Part shown: positions 17,560 through 27,289 of the stretch, one piece after another
How positions within the stretch are numbered: the first letter of the stretch is position 1
Layout: every line of letters starts with the position of its first letter
Source of the DNA: Paenibacillus profundus
GTDB taxonomy: Bacteria; Bacillota; Bacilli; Paenibacillales; Paenibacillaceae
NCBI RefSeq assembly: GCF_021369635.1
Contig: NZ_JAJNBZ010000001.1
Location: 248,001-312,000 of the forward strand
Length of the DNA stretch: 64,000 nt
Direction: 5' to 3'
Translations under genes and position numbers: made by a program
The notes under the pieces: generated by a model
Databases searched by the model: none
What the model was told of the DNA's origin: nothing
The model's input: only the letters and a program-made list of their open reading frames with translations

Positions 17560-19473
17560 GTGCAAGACAGGATGAAAGACTTTCGCGAGGCGTTACAAGA
17601 GCAGATCATTGTCGGCGATGGTGCGATGGGAACCTATTTATATCAGCTTGGATATCCTGTTGGCATTTCATATGAAGCATTAAATGTAAGCGAACCAGAT
17701 ATGATTCGCGATATCCATCAGCGTTATGTAGCAGCGGGAGCCCGCTTGCTTGAAACAAATACATTTACGGCCAATCGTGAGAAGTTGTCCAAGCACGGTT
17801 TGGAAGACAAGGTAAAGGAAATTAACCGCGCAGCAGTCCGCTTAGCTCGTGAAGCGGCGCAGGACCGCGCATATGTGGTGGGGGCGTTAGGCTCCATCCG
17901 TGCGGGGAAACGGGAAAATATTCATACCGATCAGGTGAAGCTCGATTATACGGAACAGTTGTCTTCTTTATTAGAAGAAGGCGTGGACGGCATCATGTTC
18001 GAAACGTTCTATGATTTGGAGGAAATGCGGCTTGCACTCCAGATTGTTCGCAGCTTGGATGAACAGGTCCCTATCATTTGCCAGTTCGCCGTAGAAGAAT
18101 CGCAGCGGACAAAGGATGGGGTAAGGCTGCTCGATGCTTTCCGTATTTTGCGTGAAGATGGGGCTGATGTGGTCGGCTTGAATTGCCGTATGGGTCCAAA
18201 TGGACTGTTGCGAGCGATGGAAAGTGTCCAAGGTCAAATTGCGCTTCCGATGTCCGCATTTCCGAATGCGGGGCTTCCCGACTATGTTGACGGACGCTAT
18301 AATTTCGTCGCGACTGCCGAATATATGGCGGAGAGCGCTGTTCATTTTGCCCAGATGGGCGCCCGGCTTATCGGAGGGTGCTGCGGAACGACGCCTGAAC
18401 ATATTCAGACGATTGCCGCAGCATTGCAAGATATCGACGTTCCTGCATTGCCGCTCAATACTGAATTGGATGCAGCCAACGGGGATATGAACAGATTGGA
18501 GGTTCAACAATATCCCCATAATATAGAAGAGACAGGGGACGGCGATCAGGCGGCAAGTTCCATCGTCGATATGGTTCGTACGCGACATACTGTCATTGTT
18601 GAGCTGGACCCGCCGCGCGACTTGGACATTGCGAAGTTCATGAAGGGAGCGGAGGCGCTGCAAAAAGCCGGGGCAGATGCGATTACGTTGGCGGATAACT
18701 CGCTTGCCGTTACGAGAATGAGCAATATGGCGCTCGGTTATCTGGTATTGGATAAGCTTGGCATGCGGCCGTTGGTTCATATCGCATGCCGCGACCGCAA
18801 TCTCATCGGCACTCAATCTCATATGATGGGTTTGAACGCACTTGGCATCGACCACGTGCTGGCCGTCACGGGGGATCCGGCGCGATTCGGCGATTTGCCT
18901 GATTCCAGCTCGGTTTACGATTTGACTTCCTTTGAAATTATACGCATGATTAAGCAGTTGAACACAGGGTTAGCGTTCTCTGGTAAGCCGCTCAAACAGC
19001 GAGCCACCTTTGTCGTCGGGGCAGCTTTCAATCCGAACGTGAAGCATTTGGACAAAGCCATCACGCGTCTCGAGCGGAAGATTGAAGCGGGAGCGGACTA
19101 CATTATGACGCAACCGGTATATGACGTCGCGCTAATCGAACGCATTGCTGAAGGAACGAAGCATCTGAACGTGCCGATCTTTATCGGCATCATGCCGCTG
19201 GCAAGCGGAAGAAACGCGGAATATTTGCATAATGAGGTTCCAGGCATCGAGCTTTCCGATGAAGTCCGAGGCCGTATGAAAGGACTCGAAGGTGAGGCGG
19301 GGCGCCAGGAAGGCGTAGCAATCGCCAAAGAATTGCTGGACGTAGCAGTAAATCATTTTAAAGGCATTTATTTTATGACTCCATTTATGTTCTATGAAAT
19401 GACGGCCGAATTGACGCAATACGTATGGGAAAAAGCGGAACGGCAGACAGACCCCTTGTTTCGACTAACATAA
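17560..19473 (+). CDS. homocysteine S-methyltransferase / methylenetetrahydrofolate reductase fusion (YitJ-like)
   Basis: 637 residues, two enzymes in one chain. The N-terminal half (about 1-300) is a B12-type homocysteine methyltransferase domain with VGDGAMGTYLYQLG and the zinc ligands in GLNCRMGP and GGCCGTTPEH. The C-terminal half (from about 345) is the flavin MTHFR barrel (ELDPPRDLDIAKFMKG, ADAITLADNS). It supplies methyl groups for methionine. GTG 17560 has GGGAG 6 bases before it; ATG 17572 is an alternative. No SAM riboswitch or T-box could be recognised upstream. Confidence 0.9.
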   Translation: MQDRMKDFREALQEQIIVGDGAMGTYLYQLGYPVGISYEALNVSEPDMIRDIHQRYVAAGARLLETNTFTANREKLSKHGLEDKVKEINRAAVRLAREAAQDRAYVVGALGSIRAGKRENIHTDQVKLDYTEQLSSLLEEGVDGIMFETFYDLEEMRLALQIVRSLDEQVPIICQFAVEESQRTKDGVRLLDAFRILREDGADVVGLNCRMGPNGLLRAMESVQGQIALPMSAFPNAGLPDYVDGRYNFVATAEYMAESAVHFAQMGARLIGGCCGTTPEHIQTIAAALQDIDVPALPLNTELDAANGDMNRLEVQQYPHNIEETGDGDQAASSIVDMVRTRHTVIVELDPPRDLDIAKFMKGAEALQKAGADAITLADNSLAVTRMSNMALGYLVLDKLGMRPLVHIACRDRNLIGTQSHMMGLNALGIDHVLAVTGDPARFGDLPDSSSVYDLTSFEIIRMIKQLNTGLAFSGKPLKQRATFVVGAAFNPNVKHLDKAITRLERKIEAGADYIMTQPVYDVALIERIAEGTKHLNVPIFIGIMPLASGRNAEYLHNEVPGIELSDEVRGRMKGLEGEAGRQEGVAIAKELLDVAVNHFKGIYFMTPFMFYEMTAELTQYVWEKAERQTDPLFRLT

Positions 19474-19505
19474 TCAATTAAAATAGGATAATGGATGTGG
19501 TTCTC

Positions 19506-20390
19506 ATGGTTTACAGCATGACCGGATATGGTCAGTCCGCACGCGAGATTGGCGGATACAAACTAAGCATTGAAGTGAAATCCGTAAACCATCGATATTG
19601 TGAAATCATGCTCCGCATGCCGCGTGAATGGACAAGCCACGAAGATCGTCTGCGCCGTATCGTGCAGCAGCACGTGAAGCGCGGCCGAATTGATGTGTTT
19701 ATTAACAAGGAGCGTGAAGGTGAAGCGAAGACGCTGGTCGAAATTAACGACCAGACGCTCGAAGCTTACATGCAAGCCTCTCAATTGCTCCGTGATAAAT
19801 ATGGCGTATCGGGAGAATTGTCCGTTGATGATTGGCTTCGCCTGCCTGATATTATTACGATCCGAGAAGAGACATCATGGTCCGAGGAAGAACTTGCTTC
19901 TTGCTTGGAATCGGGATTGACCGAAGCAATGGATGGATTATGCCGGATGCGCGCCATGGAAGGCAGCCACCTCAACCGGGATCTGGCAGAACGGCTGGGC
20001 CGCTTACAGTCGCTTCATGTGGAAATGATGGAGTGGGCTCCGGTTGTTGTGACCGAGTACCGAGCCAAGCTTAAACAGCGTATAGAGCAACTGTTGCATG
20101 CGAATTCTTCCTTTGACGATCACAAGTTCGGCATGGAAGTAGCATTGTTTGCGGAACGCTCCAACATTGACGAAGAATTGACGCGGTTAAAGAGCCATTT
20201 TGGACAGTTCGGACAGCTGCTCCATAGCAGTGAACCGATAGGACGCAAGCTTGATTTTCTTATCCAGGAAATGAATCGGGAAACGAACACCATCGGCTCC
20301 AAGGCGAACCATTTGGAACTTGTCAACCGGGTCGTCGATATGAAAGCTGAGCTGGAAAAGATTCGCGAACAAGCCGCGAATATTGAATAA
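19506..20390 (+). CDS. YicC/YloC-family endoribonuclease
   Basis: 294 residues, close to B. subtilis YloC (291). The family includes endoribonucleases implicated in small-RNA turnover in E. coli. It starts MVYSMTGYGQSAREIGGYKL, the typical N-terminus, and has the C-terminal stretch IGRKLDFLIQEMNRETNTIG and SKANHLELVNRVVDMKAELE. ATG 19506 is chosen by homology; ATG 19491 is in frame but gives a longer N-terminus. Followed by remA and gmk, as in B. subtilis. Confidence 0.9.
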   Translation: MVYSMTGYGQSAREIGGYKLSIEVKSVNHRYCEIMLRMPREWTSHEDRLRRIVQQHVKRGRIDVFINKEREGEAKTLVEINDQTLEAYMQASQLLRDKYGVSGELSVDDWLRLPDIITIREETSWSEEELASCLESGLTEAMDGLCRMRAMEGSHLNRDLAERLGRLQSLHVEMMEWAPVVVTEYRAKLKQRIEQLLHANSSFDDHKFGMEVALFAERSNIDEELTRLKSHFGQFGQLLHSSEPIGRKLDFLIQEMNRETNTIGSKANHLELVNRVVDMKAELEKIREQAANIE

Positions 20391-20425
20391 ACTAGGAGCG
20401 TTCGAATTTAGAGGGAGGACCTGTA

Positions 20426-20686
20426 ATGGCGATCAAGCTGATTAACATCGGTTTTGGTAATATTGTATCTGCCAACCGAATTATTTCCATCGTGAGCCCG
20501 GAATCGGCTCCGATCAAACGAATCATTCAAGAAGCACGTGACCGCCATATGCTTATTGACGCTACATACGGTCGTCGAACACGTGCGGTTATCATTACGG
20601 ACAGTGACCATGTCATCTTATCCGCCGTACAACCGGAGACGGTAGCGCACCGTTTATCAACTAAGGATGACGACAACGACGAATAA
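20426..20686 (+). CDS. remA: RemA extracellular-matrix regulatory protein
   Basis: 86 residues. RemA is a DNA-binding activator that forms ring-like assemblies and drives matrix (eps, tapA) and other operons in B. subtilis. Begins [20 protein letters not shown] and has [19 protein letters not shown] and [18 protein letters not shown], the family signature. GGGAGG lies ahead of the ATG. Position between yloC and gmk is conserved. Confidence 0.93.
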   Translation: MAIKLINIGFGNIVSANRIISIVSPESAPIKRIIQEARDRHMLIDATYGRRTRAVIITDSDHVILSAVQPETVAHRLSTKDDDNDE

Positions 20687-20700
20687 AGATGGAGACGAAC

Positions 20701-21279
20701 ATGAATAAGGGGTTATTATTTGTGCTTTCCGGCCCGTCTGGAGTCGGTAAAGGCACGGTGTGCAAGGCGCTTCTGAAAAAAATGCCTGATTTGATCTATT
20801 CCGTGTCCGCCACGACCCGCCAGCCGCGGATCGGCGAGACGGACGGCGTGAATTATTTTTTCAAATCACGCGAACAATTTATGCAGATGATCGAAGAGGA
20901 TCAATTGCTTGAATATGCCGAGTATGTAGGGAATTATTACGGCACGCCGCGCGATTTCGTCGAGCGCACACTCGAGGAAGGACGCGACATCATCTTGGAG
21001 ATTGAAGTCCAAGGTGCGCTGAAAGTAAAAGAAAAGTTCCCTGACGGCATTTTTATATTCTTGCTTCCGCCTTCGCTGGACGAGTTGAAGGACCGTATTC
21101 GCGGTCGCGGAACGGAGAACGACCACGTCATCGATCATCGTATGAATGTAGCGGTTGAAGAGATCGCGCTCATGGCGAACTATGATTATGCGGTCGTGAA
21201 TGACGAGATTGACTTGGCTTGCGAACGTATAGAGAGTATCGTTATTGCCGAACATTGTAAAATTGAGCCTAATGAATAG
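20701..21279 (+). CDS. gmk: guanylate kinase
   Basis: 192 residues. Phosphorylates GMP to GDP with ATP. P-loop GPSGVGKGT at the N-terminus, GMP-binding [17 protein letters not shown], and [18 protein letters not shown] 20701 has GGAG 6 bases before it; an ATG 12 bases upstream overlaps that site. Ends before a hairpin (GGCGCACTT / AAGTGTGCC at 21290-21313), with rpoZ following after about 110 bases. Confidence 0.95.
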   Translation: MNKGLLFVLSGPSGVGKGTVCKALLKKMPDLIYSVSATTRQPRIGETDGVNYFFKSREQFMQMIEEDQLLEYAEYVGNYYGTPRDFVERTLEEGRDIILEIEVQGALKVKEKFPDGIFIFLLPPSLDELKDRIRGRGTENDHVIDHRMNVAVEEIALMANYDYAVVNDEIDLACERIESIVIAEHCKIEPNE

Positions 21280-21390
21280 GCTGAGCAGGGCGCACTTTTC
21301 ACGAAGTGTGCCTTGTCACGGTTCATTGTCGATACACGCTTCGGACTAAGTAAATCAGTCAAGAAGCACTAAGAAAAGGAGTGTTGAACT

Positions 21391-21618
21391 ATGCTTTATC
21401 CATCTATTGATGAACTGATGAAGAAGGTAGACAGTAAATATTCTTTGGTCGTTGCCGCTTCTCGCCGGGCGCGCCAGCTGCGTGACGGAAACCGTACGGA
21501 GATGACTCAGCCAAAATCGCACAAGCAGGTTGGTGTGGCGTTGGAGGAAATTTACGGTGATAATATTTTTATTCAACAAGGTACACAAACGCAAGAACGC
21601 TCAAAAACGGTTCTGTAA
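21391..21618 (+). CDS. rpoZ: RNA polymerase omega subunit
   Basis: 75 residues. Omega helps assemble the beta' subunit. MLYPSIDELMKKVDSKYSLV, AASRRARQL and VGVALEEI are the expected conserved pieces. AAAAGGAG precedes the ATG. It lies between gmk and coaBC, as in B. subtilis. Confidence 0.93.
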   Translation: MLYPSIDELMKKVDSKYSLVVAASRRARQLRDGNRTEMTQPKSHKQVGVALEEIYGDNIFIQQGTQTQERSKTVL

Positions 21619-21620
21619 TT

Positions 21621-21654
21621 GCGTGTTCAAAAAGGGGCTTTTTGAACAACCTCT
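21621..21654 (+). repeat. dispersed repeat copy 6 (minimal, perfect palindrome)
   Basis: TGTTCAAAAAG-GGG-CTTTTTGAACA is an 11-bp perfect inverted repeat at 21624-21648, followed by ACCTCT. It begins directly after the rpoZ stop codon. Confidence 0.8.
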
Positions 21655-21756
21655 GTAACGGAAAACGCGTATCGTATGCGGGCTGCTTGGATCGGGGTCT
21701 GCTTATTCAAGCAGGGATATCGAACCAAGTATGCTCTTAAATGAGTCTATAATCCA

Positions 21757-21786
21757 AATAACAACCGAAAGGTTGTTATTTTTTTC
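21757..21786 (+). terminator. terminator between rpoZ and coaBC
   Basis: AATAACAACC pairs with GGTTGTTATT around GAAA, then a T run. Confidence 0.85.
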
Positions 21787-21852
21787 AAGGTTGTATATTT
21801 TTAATGTAATGAAAAAACGCTTGCATGAAACGTAACGGAAAGGCGGGAGCGT

Positions 21853-23181
21853 ATGCTGCAAGGGAAAACGATAGTGCTCGGAGTTACTGGTGGGATCGCG
21901 GCTTATAAAGCCGCGGCTCTATGCAGTAAATTAAAGCAGGAGGGTGCGGAGGTGCACGTCATTATGACGTCGTCCGCCACTCAATTCATCTCGGAATTGA
22001 CGTTTCAGACGCTGTCGCGTCAGAACGTGTATACAGATACGTTCGATGAACGGGATGCATCGGTCGTGTCCCATATTCATTTGGCGGATCATGCCGATTT
22101 GGTCCTTATCGCACCGGCGACGGCCAATGTGATCGCGAAGATGGCTCATGGACTTGCCGATGATATGCTAACGACGACCGTGCTGGCGACGATGGCCCCG
22201 ATCTTGGTGGCTCCGGCCATGAATGTGCATATGTACGCTCACCCTGCGGTGCAGCAGAACATGGACGTGCTGCGGCAACGAGGCGTCATGTTCATTGAAC
22301 CGGAAGAGGGTCTGCTTGCTTGCGGATATACGGGCAAAGGCCGGATGGCTGAACCGGAGCATATCGTGGAGCATGTGAAGCAGTGGTGTGCCACAGCAAA
22401 GGAACAAGCGGTCAGTGAGGTGGCGCTGCCAAGCAAGCTGGGCCATGATGCCGAACTTCAACCTGGACTGGGCGGCGGGGAAGAGTTGCTGTCCGGCCGA
22501 ACGGTGCTGGTCACCGCAGGCGGTACGCTGGAACGAATTGATCCGGTCCGCTATATTACGAACGATTCTTCCGGGAAAATGGGGTTCGCCGTTGCAGATG
22601 CGGCACGCAGTATGGGAGCGAAGGTTATTCTCATAGCGGGACAGACTCAGGTTGCTCCACCGGAAGGCATGGAGGTTATCGCGGTCGAATCGACCCAAGA
22701 TATGTTCGATGCGGTGACGTCCCAATACGACAACGCCGATATTGTCATTATGACAGCGGCCGTGGCGGATTATCGGCCAGTTAACCGGGCGACGCAGAAA
22801 TTAAAAAAGACCGGTGAAAAGCTAATTATCGAGCTGGAGCGCAATCCGGATATTTTGGAGGAGCTGGGCAAGCGGAAAATGCATCAGTTCCTCGTCGGGT
22901 TCGCGGCAGAGACGGAGCACGTAGAGCAGTACGCCATCGATAAGCTGCGGCGCAAACGGCTTGATCTGATTGTAGCGAACGATGTGTCGCGTTCTGATGC
23001 AGGGTTCCGTTCGGACAATAACGAAGTGTTGATCTATGAGGAACAAGGCTTGGTGGAACGCATTCCGCTCATGGCGAAGACGGGAATCGCGAAGCGTCTG
23101 CTGCACATCGTAGCTGAACGGCTTCCGGCAGGTTCCGGTCAGCGGATGCTTACTGCCGAAGAGGTGCGTTCGCTTGAATAG
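21853..23181 (+). CDS. coaBC: CoaBC: phosphopantothenoylcysteine decarboxylase / phosphopantothenate-cysteine ligase
   Basis: 442 residues. Two steps of coenzyme A synthesis. CoaC (1-185) is a flavoprotein with GGIAAYKAA, the His of HIHLADHADL, and APAMNVHMY. After a linker of about 30 residues CoaB begins at VLVTAGGTLERIDPVRYITN and has NDSSGKMG and KKTGEKL. AAAGGCGGGAGC precedes the ATG. It overlaps the upstream end of priA, so they are coupled. Confidence 0.95.
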   Translation: MLQGKTIVLGVTGGIAAYKAAALCSKLKQEGAEVHVIMTSSATQFISELTFQTLSRQNVYTDTFDERDASVVSHIHLADHADLVLIAPATANVIAKMAHGLADDMLTTTVLATMAPILVAPAMNVHMYAHPAVQQNMDVLRQRGVMFIEPEEGLLACGYTGKGRMAEPEHIVEHVKQWCATAKEQAVSEVALPSKLGHDAELQPGLGGGEELLSGRTVLVTAGGTLERIDPVRYITNDSSGKMGFAVADAARSMGAKVILIAGQTQVAPPEGMEVIAVESTQDMFDAVTSQYDNADIVIMTAAVADYRPVNRATQKLKKTGEKLIIELERNPDILEELGKRKMHQFLVGFAAETEHVEQYAIDKLRRKRLDLIVANDVSRSDAGFRSDNNEVLIYEEQGLVERIPLMAKTGIAKRLLHIVAERLPAGSGQRMLTAEEVRSLE

Positions 23182-23194
23182 AGATGGAGTAGTG

Positions 23195-25807
23195 ATGACG
23201 ATGAGCTTCGGGACAGAGTCGGGCTTCGAAGAGGAACGGCATGGTCTTGTGGCTCAAGTCATTGTGGATGTATCAAGTAAAGCAACGAACCGTCCGTTTG
23301 ACTACGCGGTTCCCGACGACATCGCGTCGTGGGTGGAAGTCGGCAGCCGGGTTGGCGTGCCGTTCGGCGGACGCACGGTTCAGGGCTTCGTCATCAGATT
23401 GTCGCATTATACCGATGTGCCGCTACATCGTTTGAAGCCGCTGCAGCAATTGCTTGATGTCGTCCCGCCGCTGCCGCCAGACTTGGTGGAACTGGCACAA
23501 TGGATGAGCGCCCGCTATGTCTGTACGCAGACAGCCGCCCTGCAGGCGATGATTCCTGGGGCGATGAAAGGCAAGCGGGAGAAGGCGGTGCAGCTTGGGG
23601 AGGATGCGATTATTTTTCTGCAGCATCCTCATCATTCCGCTGCCTCCTTGCTCGGGGAACAGCTCGAGCTACGGCCTGCCTCTGTGCTGGATCACCCGCT
23701 GACGCGTGAATTGTTGGCTTATGTGAAGCGGCATGAACCGATAGCAGCACCGAAGCTGCTGCAGGCTTTTCCGGATGCGGCACGACTTATCAAAGAGGCA
23801 GTGCAGCACGGATGGCTCGTAGAGACGGAGCGAATTAAGGACCGTATCGGAGTTAAAAAGCTGAAGCGGGTGCAGCTAGCTGTCGAGCAGGCGGAGCTCA
23901 ATGAACTGCTCGAAGCGCTCGGCAGTCGAGCTCAGCGCCAACGCGAGGTGCTGGCACAGCTGCTGGAATTCGGAGGCGAGCTGCCGCTTAAGGATTTGAA
24001 TACTTCCGCCGTGAAGGCGCTGCAAGCGAAAGGCTATGTCGTTGTCGATGAAGTGGAGGTTATGCGCGATCCATTTGCGCACCGCCAGTTCCAGCCGTCG
24101 CGACCGTTGCCGCTCACAGAAGAGCAGCAAGGTGTATTTGACTCCTTGATCGAGGCGTTGGATGCTGAACGGCATCAATCGTTCCTGCTGCACGGCGTGA
24201 CCGGCAGCGGAAAGACGGAAGTGTATTTGCAAGCGATTGATTGCTGTCTGCAGTCAGGCAGAGAAGCGATCGTGCTCGTGCCGGAAATTTCGCTCACACC
24301 GCAGATGGTTGAGCGTTTCAAAGGCAGATTTGGTTCCAAGGTGGCTGTGCTTCACAGCCGTCTGTCGCAAGGGGAACGGTATGACGAATGGAGAAAGATT
24401 CGCGAACGCCGCGTACAGGTGGCTATTGGCGCGCGTTCTGCCGTGTTCGCCCCCTTCGCCCGCATTGGGCTTATTATAATGGATGAAGAGCATGAGACGT
24501 CTTATAAGCAGGAAGAAACGCCAAAATATCATGCGCGGGATGTGGCGATAGAACGTGCGCGGCAGCACGGGGCAGTCGTTGTACTCGGTTCCGCTACCCC
24601 GTCGATGGAAACATATTATGCAGCCAGGCTGTATGGCAGCGATACGTTGCCGCGCGGTCTAGAGCCGCCGGCCTGGAACTTAGCGTCGGTCGCCATGCCG
24701 ACCCGTGTCGGCGGGAGAGAGCTGCCGCCGGTCACAATTGTAGATATGCGAGAGCAGCTGAAGCTGGGCAACCGCTCTATGTTCAGCGCTCCGCTGGAGA
24801 AGGCACTGGAAGAGCGGCTTGAACGGAACGAACAGACGGTGCTCCTCCTGAACCGCCGCGGTTACTCCACCTTTGTCATGTGCCGGACGTGCGGCTATGT
24901 GGCTCAGTGCCCGGAATGCGACATTTCGCTTACGTACCATATGAAGACCGGCCATATGCGCTGCCATTATTGCGGCCATGCGGAACGGGCTCCTTCGGTT
25001 TGCCCTTCCTGCGAGAGCGAGCATATTCGCTATTTCGGAACGGGTACGCAGCGGGTGGAGGAGCAGCTGGCAAGACGATTTCCAGGCATTCGCGTCATCC
25101 GCATGGATGTGGACACAACATCGGAAAAAGGCTCACATGAACGGATGCTGCAGCAATTCCGTGAACGGAAGGCCGATGTGCTGTTAGGCACACAAATGGT
25201 GGCAAAGGGACTTGATTTTCCCTATGTTACGCTGGTTGGCGTTATTGCGGCGGATTCGGCATTGCATATGCCTGATTTCCGGGCGGCAGAGAAGACGTTC
25301 CAATTGCTCACCCAGGTGGCCGGCCGCGCAGGACGGCACGATTTGCCGGGCGAAGTTGTCGTGCAGACGTATGCGCCTGAGCATTATTCCGTCCTTCACG
25401 CGTCGAAGCACGATTATGCGGCGTTTGCATCTGACGAGCTGCGCCATCGGCGCAATCAAATCGTGCCTCCGTTCTGCCGCTTGGCGCTCCTGTCGATGAC
25501 GCATGAGCAGTTGCCGCTGCTCGTCCGCGTAGCGGAGAATGCTGCAATGCGCTTAAAGGAGCTGGCTGAACAGCATGGTTGGCTCAAGCCGCTTGATTCG
25601 CACGCGGACGCGGTGGACATTCTCGGTCCGGTCGCTTCTCCGATTCCACGGATAAAGAACCGCTACCGTTTTCAATGCGTCATCAAATGCAGAGGCAACG
25701 TGGATTTATCGGGACTGATGGCAGAAGCGATGGCTGAATTCGATTCCATCTCGAAAGAGCAGGATATTTGGTTTAGCGTCGATATAGATCCGCAGATGAT
25801 GATGTAG
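23195..25807 (+). CDS. priA: primosomal replication restart helicase PriA
   Basis: 870 residues. PriA rebuilds the replisome at stalled forks. N-terminal DNA-binding and winged-helix domains (about 1-270), helicase lobe 1 with GVTGSGKTEVYL and DEEHETSYKQ, then a zinc-ribbon insertion with eight Cys (CRTCGYVAQCPECD ... CHYCGH ... CPSCES), lobe 2 with GTQMVAKGLDFPYV and QVAGRAGR. ATG 23195 follows GGAG at 5 bases; upstream starts lie inside coaBC. Confidence 0.95.
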   Translation: MTMSFGTESGFEEERHGLVAQVIVDVSSKATNRPFDYAVPDDIASWVEVGSRVGVPFGGRTVQGFVIRLSHYTDVPLHRLKPLQQLLDVVPPLPPDLVELAQWMSARYVCTQTAALQAMIPGAMKGKREKAVQLGEDAIIFLQHPHHSAASLLGEQLELRPASVLDHPLTRELLAYVKRHEPIAAPKLLQAFPDAARLIKEAVQHGWLVETERIKDRIGVKKLKRVQLAVEQAELNELLEALGSRAQRQREVLAQLLEFGGELPLKDLNTSAVKALQAKGYVVVDEVEVMRDPFAHRQFQPSRPLPLTEEQQGVFDSLIEALDAERHQSFLLHGVTGSGKTEVYLQAIDCCLQSGREAIVLVPEISLTPQMVERFKGRFGSKVAVLHSRLSQGERYDEWRKIRERRVQVAIGARSAVFAPFARIGLIIMDEEHETSYKQEETPKYHARDVAIERARQHGAVVVLGSATPSMETYYAARLYGSDTLPRGLEPPAWNLASVAMPTRVGGRELPPVTIVDMREQLKLGNRSMFSAPLEKALEERLERNEQTVLLLNRRGYSTFVMCRTCGYVAQCPECDISLTYHMKTGHMRCHYCGHAERAPSVCPSCESEHIRYFGTGTQRVEEQLARRFPGIRVIRMDVDTTSEKGSHERMLQQFRERKADVLLGTQMVAKGLDFPYVTLVGVIAADSALHMPDFRAAEKTFQLLTQVAGRAGRHDLPGEVVVQTYAPEHYSVLHASKHDYAAFASDELRHRRNQIVPPFCRLALLSMTHEQLPLLVRVAENAAMRLKELAEQHGWLKPLDSHADAVDILGPVASPIPRIKNRYRFQCVIKCRGNVDLSGLMAEAMAEFDSISKEQDIWFSVDIDPQMMM

Positions 25808-25864
25808 TTGTATTGAAAATAGTTATGAGAAATCATTTATAGATAAAAAAGGAAGGTGTGCCTG

Positions 25865-26341
25865 ATGGCATTGCGCATCATTGTACTTGAACCGGATCCG
25901 GTTCTTCATCAAATCGCGAAGGAAGTACCTAAAATTACGCCCAATATTCATAAGCTGCTGAACGATATGGCGGATACGATGTACCATGCCGAAGGCGTAG
26001 GGCTCGCCGCTCCGCAAATCGGCATTTTAAAGCGCGTTATTGTCGTTGATGTCGGTGACGAGCACGGATTAATCGAAATGATTAACCCCGTGATTGTGGA
26101 GACGGAAGGGGAGCAGTTCGGACCTGAAGGCTGCTTGAGCATTCCCGGGCTGAACGGTGACGTTCGTCGGCATCAGAAGGTAAAGGTGAAGGGACTGGAT
26201 CGCCACGGCAATGAATTTACGCTGGAAGCGACTGATTTCTTGGCCCGCGCCTTCCAACATGAGATCGACCATTTAAACGGGGTGCTCTTTACTGAAATTG
26301 CGGAACTCGTATATGAGGTGCCCCGCGAAAGTAGGGAATAA
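25865..26341 (+). CDS. def: peptide deformylase
   Basis: 158 residues. Removes the formyl group from nascent Met. The three active-site motifs are visible: GVGLAAPQIG, EGCLSIPG (Cys metal ligand) and QHEIDHLNG (two His ligands and Glu). ATG 25865 has AAGGAAGG upstream. It is 3 bases from fmt, the enzyme that adds the formyl group it removes. Confidence 0.95.
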   Translation: MALRIIVLEPDPVLHQIAKEVPKITPNIHKLLNDMADTMYHAEGVGLAAPQIGILKRVIVVDVGDEHGLIEMINPVIVETEGEQFGPEGCLSIPGLNGDVRRHQKVKVKGLDRHGNEFTLEATDFLARAFQHEIDHLNGVLFTEIAELVYEVPRESRE

Positions 26342-26344
26342 GCA

Positions 26345-27289
26345 ATGACCAAAATTGTATTTATGGGAACGCCGGCATTTGCCGTGCCATCCTTGGAAAT
26401 GTTACTGCAAGAAGGCTATGAAGTAGATGCTGTCGTTACGCAGCCGGACCGTCCGGTTGGCCGCAAGCGGGTATTGACGCCGACTGCGGTCAAAGCGGCG
26501 GCGCTGCAGCACAACCTTACCGTATGGCAGCCGGAGAAGCTGCGTGTCTCCTCTACGATTGAAGATATTCGCTCGCTGCAGCCGGATCTTATCGTGACGG
26601 CGGCTTACGGGCAAATTTTACCGAAATCGGTGCTCGACATTCCACGCCTCGGCTGCATTAATGTCCATGGGTCGCTGCTGCCGAAATATCGCGGCGGCGC
26701 GCCGATTCAGCGTTCGATTATGAACGGGGAGCCGGTGACGGGTGTGACGATTATGTACATGGCGGAAGGGATGGATACGGGGGATATGATAAGCCGCGTT
26801 GAAGTTCCGATCACATACGCCGATAACGCGGGGACGATGTTCGAGAAGCTGAGCGCGGCGGGCTCTGACCTGCTGCGCCGCACGTTGCCGGAATTGATTG
26901 CGGGGCGCGCGGAAGCTGTATCGCAAAATAATGACGAAGCAACGTATGCCCCGAACTTGAAGCGCGAGGATGAGCAAATCGATTGGACGCGTCCGGCACA
27001 GGACCTCTTCAATCAAGTACGGGGACTCGTTCCGTTCTCCGGCGCGTTTACGATGTGGAACGAAGAAGTGTTCAAAGTGTGGGCGTGCGAAGCGCCTGCC
27101 GACGCGTCTTCGAACGCCGGTGGACGTGAGCCGGGAACCGTATTGACCGCGGATGCGCGTGGGATTGAAGTGCAGACGGGCGCAGGCACGCTGCGTCTGA
27201 CCGAGGTACAGCCAGCGGGCAAGAAGGCGATGCCGGCTGCTGAATTCGTGCGCAGCGGGAAGCTGAGTCAAGGGACGGTGCTGAAGTGA
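26345..27289 (+). CDS. fmt: methionyl-tRNA formyltransferase
   Basis: 314 residues. Formylates Met-tRNAi using 10-formyl-THF. Begins MTKIVFMGTPAFAVPSLE, has the loop QPDRPVGRKR and the folate-site HGSLLPKYRGGAPI. A C-terminal OB-like domain starts near residue 205. It ends overlapping rsmB (GTGA). Confidence 0.95.
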   Translation: MTKIVFMGTPAFAVPSLEMLLQEGYEVDAVVTQPDRPVGRKRVLTPTAVKAAALQHNLTVWQPEKLRVSSTIEDIRSLQPDLIVTAAYGQILPKSVLDIPRLGCINVHGSLLPKYRGGAPIQRSIMNGEPVTGVTIMYMAEGMDTGDMISRVEVPITYADNAGTMFEKLSAAGSDLLRRTLPELIAGRAEAVSQNNDEATYAPNLKREDEQIDWTRPAQDLFNQVRGLVPFSGAFTMWNEEVFKVWACEAPADASSNAGGREPGTVLTADARGIEVQTGAGTLRLTEVQPAGKKAMPAAEFVRSGKLSQGTVLK

